Shown one piece after another: positions 58,680-64,000 of a stretch of DNA of 64,000 bases. The stretch covers positions 2,170,001-2,234,000 of the forward strand of contig NZ_JALLGW010000001.1 of NCBI RefSeq assembly GCF_023074835.1, written 5' to 3'. Made by a program: the position numbers and the translations under genes. The notes under the pieces were generated by a model. It saw only the letters and a list, made by a program, of their open reading frames with translations. It was not told the origin of the DNA and did not search any database. The first letter of the stretch is position 1, and every line of letters starts with the position of its first letter. Source of the DNA: Halomarina salina (GTDB taxonomy: Archaea > Halobacteriota > Halobacteria > Halobacteriales > Haloarculaceae).

Positions 58680-59450
58680 ATGGAGCAGGTCGACCACGAC
58701 GGGCGGACGACGGCGTACCGGCAGACCTCGTTCGGCGGGGGCGTTCCGACGCTCTACGTCCACGGGAGCGGCGCGGGCCACTCGGTGTGGGTCCACCAGT
58801 ACGGGCAACGGGGCTTCGACGGCCCCTCCGTGGCGCTCGACCTGAGCGGGCACGGCGAGAGCGACGACGTCGACACGGCGGCCGGGCCGGAGACGATGGC
58901 CGCCTACGCGGCGGACGTGGTCGCCGTCGCCCGCGAGACGGGCGCGCGGGTGCTCGTCGGCAACTCGCTAGGGGGTGCGGTCGCACTGACGGTCGCCCTC
59001 GACACCGACCTGGAACTCGACGGTCTCGTCCTGACGGGCACCGGCGCGAAACTCGGGGTCCACGAGGAGCTACAGACGATGCTCGCCGAGGAGTTCGACG
59101 CGGCCGTCGAGACGCTCCACGGTCCCGACATGCTGTTCCACGACGCGGACGACGAGACCCGGTCGGCGTCGATGGCGTCGATGGAGACGACAGGCCGAGC
59201 GGTGACCGAGCGCGACTTCCTGACCTGCGACGCGTTCGACGTCCGCGACCGACTCGACGAGGTCACCGTCCCGACGCTCGCACTGACGGGCGAACACGAC
59301 CGCCTCACCCCGGTCTCGTTCCACGAGTATCTGGCGGAAGAGCTTCCGGACTGCACGCTCGAAACCGTCGAAGACGCCGCTCACCTCTCGATGCTGGAGC
59401 GACCGGACGCCTGGAACGACGCCGTCGGACCGTTCCTCGGCGAGCGCTGA
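58680..59450 (+). CDS. Alpha/beta-fold hydrolase
   Basis: A 256-residue alpha/beta hydrolase. It has an oxyanion motif (LYVHGSGAGHSVW), the nucleophile elbow LVGNSLGGAVAL (Ser in GNSLGG), an Asp in LTGEHDRLTP and a His in VEDAAHLSMLERPDAW, so the catalytic triad is complete. This pattern is common to esterases and C-C bond hydrolases such as MhpC; the substrate is not predictable. The gene has its own promoter gap of 222 bases after the cdc48 regulatory region. Confidence 0.88.
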   Translation: MEQVDHDGRTTAYRQTSFGGGVPTLYVHGSGAGHSVWVHQYGQRGFDGPSVALDLSGHGESDDVDTAAGPETMAAYAADVVAVARETGARVLVGNSLGGAVALTVALDTDLELDGLVLTGTGAKLGVHEELQTMLAEEFDAAVETLHGPDMLFHDADDETRSASMASMETTGRAVTERDFLTCDAFDVRDRLDEVTVPTLALTGEHDRLTPVSFHEYLAEELPDCTLETVEDAAHLSMLERPDAWNDAVGPFLGER

Positions 59451-59495
59451 GGGACGTCGTGTTGGAGCCCTCCGATACGGTCCAGACTCCGCGAC

Positions 59496-60431
59496 TCAGA
59501 CCGTCGGCGCTTCGTTCTGCCGCTGTGCCCACGTCATGAGGTAGTGTGCCCAGTAGCCCGCGTTCTCCCCGTAGCGCTCGGCGAGTCGGTCGAGGTGGTC
59601 GTCGGTCGCCTCGGGGAGTCCGTACAGTTCCTCGACGGCCGAGCGCAGGCGTGGTTCGTACAGCGGTGGTCGGTCCATCCGACCGAACCCGTGGACGGCG
59701 ACGAACTCGGCGGCCCAGGCGTCGAACCCCCAGATGGAGCCGAGGCGGTCGAGCAGTTCCTGCGTGTCGAGCGTCGAGAGCGGCTCCGTCGCGAACGTCT
59801 CCGCCGCCGCGAGGATGGTCCGGGCCTTCCACTCGGGGAAGAGTCGTCCGACGGCGGGTGCTCCGGTCAGGACGAGCCGCGGTGTCGGGAACAGCAGGAG
59901 GGCGTTCGCCGTGAGCGTCGCCCCGGCGGTGGCGTCGTCCCGCCGACTTCCAGCCGCTGACGGTGGGCGTTCGACGACGCGTCCGACCGAGGTGACCAGT
60001 TCCCGCTTCTGTTCGCGCGCGACGTGTGTCGGCGTCGCCTGGGCGAGCGCCGCCCAGCAGGCGGCCTCGAAGGGTGCCGGAAAGCGGACCTGGTGGTAGC
60101 CGTCGAGCGAGTCGAGGATGTGCCGGAACGGTGGGTCGTCGGCCGCCGCCTCGTAGAGCGGTTCGACGTCGTCCGAGAGCGAGAAGAACGCGCCGAGCCA
60201 GTCGGCGACCACACGGTCGTCGCCCTGCTCGTCGACCCACTCCACGTCCGCGTCGAGCGTCGTCGACTCCTCGCCCGGCGACACCGTCGCGACGAACGGT
60301 CGTTCCTCGGCGTACCCCCCGACCGCGACGCTGTCGTCACTGCACACTCGTTCGTCGGCCCACGGCTCGTTCCCGTCGAACGCCTGGACCGTCTGCCCGA
60401 AGTCGTACGGTTCGGTCGCGTGCAGTTCCAT
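59496..60431 (-). CDS. DNA-3-methyladenine glycosylase (AlkA-like HhH-GPD)
   Basis: A 311-residue protein with the AlkA-type arrangement. An N-terminal domain (residues 1-110) is followed by the helical glycosylase core (GYHQVRFPAPFEAACWAALAQATP, LFPEWKARTILAAAETFA) and a helix-hairpin-helix (LLDRLGSIWGFDAWAAEFVAVHGFGRMDRPPLYEPRL). Two features differ from E. coli AlkA. The hairpin reads GSIWGFDAW rather than LPGIGPW, and the position of the catalytic Asp seems to be Glu or another residue in LYEPRL. Activity on alkylated bases is therefore uncertain. Confidence 0.8.
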   Translation of the reverse strand: MELHATEPYDFGQTVQAFDGNEPWADERVCSDDSVAVGGYAEERPFVATVSPGEESTTLDADVEWVDEQGDDRVVADWLGAFFSLSDDVEPLYEAAADDPPFRHILDSLDGYHQVRFPAPFEAACWAALAQATPTHVAREQKRELVTSVGRVVERPPSAAGSRRDDATAGATLTANALLLFPTPRLVLTGAPAVGRLFPEWKARTILAAAETFATEPLSTLDTQELLDRLGSIWGFDAWAAEFVAVHGFGRMDRPPLYEPRLRSAVEELYGLPEATDDHLDRLAERYGENAGYWAHYLMTWAQRQNEAPTV

Positions 60432-60620
60432 ACAGGACTCGACACGAACCAGCCTGATAAGTGTCGCCCCCTACCGGACAGAATACGGCAACCGACGGGG
60501 GCTGCCGACGGATACTTGTGCGAGTCTACAACTCGAGATGGTGGGACGGTCCCCCGAGAAACAGCGGCGGACTCCGGCCCAGGTGGGAGGCGTGGACGGG
60601 CGTCGACGGCGTCCTGTCGG
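60432..60620. other. Gap between panB and the glycosylase gene
   Basis: 189 bases without a recognised gene or palindrome; it serves as promoter region of the glycosylase gene (AT-rich word GATAAG near 60456) and as 3' region of panB. Confidence 0.4.
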
Positions 60621-61427
60621 TCAGTAGACGTCGTCGAGTTCCGGTTCGACGTGGCTGTGTTCCTCGGCCGGGAACTCACCGGACTCGACGGCGTGCTTGT
60701 ACTCCTCGACGGCGCGTTCCATCTCGCCGCGAACGTCGCCGAACGCTTTCGAGAAGGGCGCTGCACCCTCGGAGAGGCCGATGACCTCGTCGACGACGAG
60801 TACCTGGCCGTCGCAGTCCGCGCCCGCGCCGATGCCGATGGTCGGGATGTCGAGTCGCTCGGTGATGACGCGACCGAGGTTCGCCGGTATGTGTTCGAGC
60901 ACCAGCGAGAACGCGCCCGCCTCCTCGTGGCGCTCCGCGAGGTCCACGATGTGTCGAGCGGCCTCGGCGTCGGTCCCCTGCCGGAACAGGCCCGTCACGT
61001 TCTCGCCCTGTGGCGTCAGGCCGAGGTGCGCCTGGACGGGGATGCCGAGTTGCGTCAGGCGTCGGGTGAGGTCGACGGTGTGTTCGCCACATTCGAGTTT
61101 GACGGCGTCGGCGTCGGCCTCCTTCAGCATCCGGCCGCAGTTCTCGATGGACTGTGCCTCGTCGACGCCGAAGGTGAGGAACGGCATGTCGGCGACGACG
61201 AGCGCATCGTCGACGACGCGGCTGACGGCCGCGGTCCTGCTCAGCGTCTCCTCCAGCGTGACCGGGAGGGTGGAGTCGTGGCCGAGGCGCGTGTTGCCCA
61301 CCGAGTCGCCGACGAGGACCATGTCGATACCCGCTTCGTCGACGACCGACGCCGAGGGCGCGTCGTACGCCGTCAGCATCGTGATGGGGTCGACGCCAGC
61401 CTTCTCGCGGATGTCCTTTGCCCGCAT
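60621..61427 (-). CDS. panB: 3-methyl-2-oxobutanoate hydroxymethyltransferase PanB
   Basis: A 268-residue PanB. Diagnostic blocks are TMLTAYDAPSASVVDEAGIDMVLVGDSVG, GHDSTLPVTLEE, VKLECGEHTV, VQAHLGLTPQ and TIGIGAGADCDGQVLVVDEVIGL, with the catalytic residues (Asp, Lys, His, Glu) in place. It adds a hydroxymethyl group from 5,10-methylenetetrahydrofolate (in some archaea another C1 carrier) to 2-oxoisovalerate in coenzyme A synthesis. GTAAAAAT about 25 bases before the ATG suits a leaderless transcript. No other CoA gene is adjacent. Confidence 0.95.
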   Translation of the reverse strand: MRAKDIREKAGVDPITMLTAYDAPSASVVDEAGIDMVLVGDSVGNTRLGHDSTLPVTLEETLSRTAAVSRVVDDALVVADMPFLTFGVDEAQSIENCGRMLKEADADAVKLECGEHTVDLTRRLTQLGIPVQAHLGLTPQGENVTGLFRQGTDAEAARHIVDLAERHEEAGAFSLVLEHIPANLGRVITERLDIPTIGIGAGADCDGQVLVVDEVIGLSEGAAPFSKAFGDVRGEMERAVEEYKHAVESGEFPAEEHSHVEPELDDVY

Positions 61428-61597
61428 ACCTCGCGGTCGGTCGGCGTCGGGTAAAAATGCCGCTGGTACGGGCTACTGGAGGACGGTCGAACGTGCATCG
61501 CAGACGCCACGATACTCTCACCTGCGGATAGATTCGGTCACCGACCGGCTCCGGTCGACAACGAACGGTTGATACCTCCCCACGGAAACACACCACT

Positions 61598-61831
61598 GTG
61601 CCACACGTCGAGCGAACCGACCCCGACGGCGTCGACTACGGGTGGGTGATGCAGACGACGTTCGTCGTCGCCATCGCCGTCGGGGCCCCGCTCGTCGCCG
61701 TCGCCTCGCTGTTCGTCCCCTCGCTGAACACGTGGCCCGCTCGCGCCGAGTTCGCCATCCGCGTCGGGGCGGTCCTCTGGGTCGTCATCGCGGTGAGCGT
61801 GTTCCTCTACGCTCGCTCGCGCGTGGAGTGA
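61598..61831 (+). CDS. Small two-helix membrane protein (DUF5822-like)
   Basis: A 77-residue protein with a polar start (MPHVERTDPDGVDYGWVMQ) and two hydrophobic segments (TTFVVAIAVGAPLVAVASLFV and VGAVLWVVIAVSVFLYA). It resembles small haloarchaeal membrane proteins I remember as DUF5822. The start is GTG at 61598. Function unknown. Confidence 0.65.
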   Translation: MPHVERTDPDGVDYGWVMQTTFVVAIAVGAPLVAVASLFVPSLNTWPARAEFAIRVGAVLWVVIAVSVFLYARSRVE

Positions 61832-61892
61832 CGGCAGAACGCTTCGAGCGCTTCCCGACCGACGGCTCCTCTCCTGACCGCTCTCCGACCGG

Positions 61893-62414
61893 CTAGTCGA
61901 CGACCCACTCGAACGCCGTCCCCGCCCGGCGCGCCGTCTCCTCGTCGCGCGCGGAGTCGCCGACGAACAGCGTCCGTTCGGGCCTCGCGTCGAGCGCTCG
62001 GACGGTCGCCAACAGCGGTTCCGGGTCCGGTTTCTGCGTCGCGACGGTGTCACGACCGACGACCGCGCCGACGTGGTCGTCCAGGCGGTGGGTGTCGAGC
62101 GCGATGCGACAGGCGGCCGCGCAGTTGAGCGAGCAGACGCCCACCGGGACGTCCAGCGGGAGGTCGTCTGCGTGTGGCAGTCGCTCGGAGTCGCGTGCGC
62201 CCTCGCGTTCGTGGCGCGAGATGACCTCCTCGACGGCGTCGTGGTGTGGCGTGCCCTGCGACTGGACGAGCATCTCCCAGAGGCCGTCGGGCGGGGTCGC
62301 CCCACGGTCGCGGAGGACGTGCGCCACCTCGCTCGCGACGCGGTCCCACTCCACCAGGAGCCGGACGAGCGTCCCGTCGAGGTCGTAGACGACGGCCTCG
62401 TAGTCGTCGGTCAC
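61893..62414 (-). CDS. HAD-superfamily hydrolase
   Basis: A 173-residue HAD hydrolase with motif I VVYDLDGTLV, a cap containing PHADDLPLDVPVGVC, motif III Lys in ATQKPDPEP and motif IV TLFVGDSARDEETARRAG. It resembles phosphoglycolate-phosphatase-like enzymes. The ATG at 62414 overlaps the stop of the upstream gene by four bases. Confidence 0.9.
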   Translation of the reverse strand: MTDDYEAVVYDLDGTLVRLLVEWDRVASEVAHVLRDRGATPPDGLWEMLVQSQGTPHHDAVEEVISRHEREGARDSERLPHADDLPLDVPVGVCSLNCAAACRIALDTHRLDDHVGAVVGRDTVATQKPDPEPLLATVRALDARPERTLFVGDSARDEETARRAGTAFEWVVD

Positions 62415-62818
62415 GAGCGGACGAACCCCTCGACTGCTTCGACGACCGCGGTCACCGACGAATCAGGGGCGAGCAGGAGGAACAGCCCCTCGTCGTCGCC
62501 GAGGACGCGGAGGGCGACCAGATTCTCCATGTGGGTCGTCAGTGCGCGCGTCTCGCCCGAGTCGACGAACAGGTCCTCCGAGAGCGCGCGCCGCTCGGCA
62601 TCGTGGAAGGCGTGGGAGTGGACCCTCTCGAAGTGCTCGTACATCGCCTGGTCGTCCTCGTAGCGGTCGGCCACCACGTCCGCGCAGTACAGGAGTTTGT
62701 ACGCCTCCCCGTCGTACTCGACGACCAGCAGCAGGTCGCTCCCGGTGACTTCGAGAGCGGACGCCACGGCACGCTCGGCGTCGAAGTCGACGACGGACGA
62801 GTCGTTCACCACCGGCAT
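62411..62818 (-). CDS. Conserved-looking acidic protein of unknown function
   Basis: A 135-residue protein (VVDFDAERAVASALEVTGSDLLLVVEYDGEAYKLLYCADVVADRY, then HMENLVALRVLGDDEGLFLLLAPDSSVTAVVEAVEGFV). The strand-helix pattern suggests a small alpha/beta fold, like haloarchaeal sensor-like domains. The ATG at 62818 is chosen. It is translationally coupled to the HAD hydrolase (ATGA overlap). I know no function. Confidence 0.7.
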   Translation of the reverse strand: MPVVNDSSVVDFDAERAVASALEVTGSDLLLVVEYDGEAYKLLYCADVVADRYEDDQAMYEHFERVHSHAFHDAERRALSEDLFVDSGETRALTTHMENLVALRVLGDDEGLFLLLAPDSSVTAVVEAVEGFVRS

Positions 62819-62930
62819 GGGTACTCGTTCGAGTACCCGAGGATAAACGTTCTCGTCCGCCAAACTGACCGACTCGTGACCGAGAGCGACCGACCGGTGT
62901 GCGGCGTCGTTCTCGGGTCCCGCCCGAGCG

Positions 62931-64000
62931 TCAGTCGAGCAGGTCGCGCGCGATGACGGTCTTCTGAATCTGGCTCGTCCCCTCGTAGATGGTGAGTATC
63001 TTGGCGTCGCGGTAGAGGCGCTCCACGTCGAACTCGCGGGTGTAGCCGTAGCCACCGTGTGTCTGGACGGCCTCGTTGGTCACGTCCATCGCGCCCTCGC
63101 TGGCGACGTACTTCGCCATGCTCGCCGCGGTGGGGAAGTCGTCGGTCCGCTGGCCCTTCTTCCGGGCGGCGTCGCGGGTCAGCAGCCGACCGGACTGGAC
63201 GGTCGTGTGCATCTCGGCGAGTTTGTGGCGGATGGACTGGATGTCGGCGATGGGACCGTCGAACTGCTCGCGCTCCTGGGCGTAGTCGACCGCCCGGTCC
63301 AGCGCGTCCTGCGCGAGGCCGACCGACTGGGCGGCGATGCCGATACGGCCGCCCGTGAGGATGGAGAGCGCGGCCGACAGCCCCTTCCCCTCCGGAGTGA
63401 GGCGGTTCTCGGCCGGAATCCGAACCTCGTCGAACGTGAGACTCGTCGTGTCGCTGGCGCGCAGGCCGAGTTTCTCCTCCGGTTCGCCGACGCTGAGGCC
63501 GTCGACGTCGCCGGGGACGACGAACTGGGTGACGCCCTCGTCGGTCTTCGCGAAGACGATGTAGACGCCAGCGCGACGGCCGTTCGTGATCCACTGCTTG
63601 TCGCCGCTGACGACGTAGGCGTCGCCGTCTCGCTCCGCGGTGGTGGTCATCTGGGCGGGGTTCGACCCCGCGCCGGGTTCGGAGAGGCAGAACGCGCCGA
63701 CCGGGCGGCCCGCGACCATCTCCGGCAGCCAGCGCTCTCGCTGCTCCTCGTCGCCGAACTCCGCGATGCAGGAGGTGGCGAGGCAGTGGACCGACAGCGC
63801 CGTGGCGACGGCGAGCGTCCCGTACGCCACCTCCTCGTTGACGACGGCGTACGTGACGGGGTCGGCGTCGAACCCGCCGTACTCCTCGGGGACGGTCATG
63901 CCCGTCAGGTCGAGTTCGGCGAGGCCGTCCCACACCTCCTCGGGGAACGTCTCGGTCGCGTCGCACTCCTCGGCGACGGGTTGTATCTCCTCGACCGCGA
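62931..64000 (-). CDS. Acyl-CoA dehydrogenase (5' end outside the window)
   Basis: About 356 residues are visible; the frame stays open to base 64000, so the N-terminus lies beyond the window. Family motifs are AFCLSEPGAGSNPAQMTTTA (flavin-binding segment), WITNGRRAGVYIVF, RLTPEGKGLSAALSILTGGRIGIAAQSVG and the closing YEGTSQIQKTVIARDLLD, whose Glu is the catalytic base. It introduces a double bond into a fatty acyl-CoA with FAD, passing electrons to ETF. Substrate chain length cannot be told. Confidence 0.95.
   Translation of the reverse strand, partial: AVEEIQPVAEECDATETFPEEVWDGLAELDLTGMTVPEEYGGFDADPVTYAVVNEEVAYGTLAVATALSVHCLATSCIAEFGDEEQRERWLPEMVAGRPVGAFCLSEPGAGSNPAQMTTTAERDGDAYVVSGDKQWITNGRRAGVYIVFAKTDEGVTQFVVPGDVDGLSVGEPEEKLGLRASDTTSLTFDEVRIPAENRLTPEGKGLSAALSILTGGRIGIAAQSVGLAQDALDRAVDYAQEREQFDGPIADIQSIRHKLAEMHTTVQSGRLLTRDAARKKGQRTDDFPTAASMAKYVASEGAMDVTNEAVQTHGGYGYTREFDVERLYRDAKILTIYEGTSQIQKTVIARDLLD

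Overview
The window is chromosomal DNA of an extremely halophilic archaeon (class Halobacteria). Four things point there. GC is very high, and almost every predicted protein is rich in Asp and Glu. The information-processing genes are archaeal (PriS primase subunit, Gins51, S17e, CDC48, PAC2-type chaperone). Several genes have a TATA-like box 25-30 bases before the start codon, as in leaderless archaeal transcripts. A haloarchaeal gas vesicle cluster is present. I saw no rRNA, tRNA, CRISPR array, insertion sequence or integrase.

Layout. 1-3.5 kb: 3' end of a biotin-dependent carboxylase subunit, a NifU-like protein, a lipoprotein and the biotin ligase BirA. 3.5-7.8 kb (minus): an amidohydrolase and two paralogous HD-domain phosphohydrolases flanking a DUF892 ferritin-like gene. 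7.8-11.8 kb: a secreted protein with long 7/11-residue repeats, a Bat-type regulator, and a DUF6114/DUF6230-like membrane pair. 12.3-15.6 kb: a tightly overlapping operon beginning with cofD (coenzyme F420). 15.6-20.4 kb: gas vesicle genes, gvpA-gvpO on minus and gvpF-G-(288-aa protein)-J-K-L-M on plus. 20.4-24 kb: S17e, a MATE exporter behind a palindromic operator, asd and a VOC protein. 24-30.8 kb: a giant FAD/Fe-S oxidoreductase with a divergent regulator, a GT87 membrane protein and a D-2-hydroxyacid dehydrogenase. 30.8-37.9 kb: a geranylgeranyl-reductase-type flavoprotein, a 0.5 kb hairpin-rich gap, an alcohol dehydrogenase, a hydrolase, an iron-box-controlled substrate-binding protein and small membrane or regulatory proteins. 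38-49.4 kb: hisD, a HesB/IscA protein, stress proteins, dodecin, membrane proteins, a 5'-nucleotidase-like enzyme, MscS and PAC2. 49.4-64 kb: small zinc-ribbon proteins, an eIF2B-alpha-like protein, DUF502, a frameshifted acetyltransferase, cupin, the priS-gins operon, CDC48 with an upstream small gene, an AlkA-like glycosylase, panB, HAD hydrolase and a partial acyl-CoA dehydrogenase.

The most unusual parts are three. The 7.8-11.8 kb locus has two divergent transcription units that carry the same promoter word at the same distance from their start codons, with a regulator gene between them. The gas vesicle cluster holds the eight genes known to be needed for vesicle formation plus one unrecognised protein, and its GvpO carries a zinc-finger-like extension. 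The 32.2-32.7 kb gap is packed with perfect short-loop hairpins. Several palindromic operators (iron box, TetR-like, CDC48 promoter) can be read directly from the sequence.
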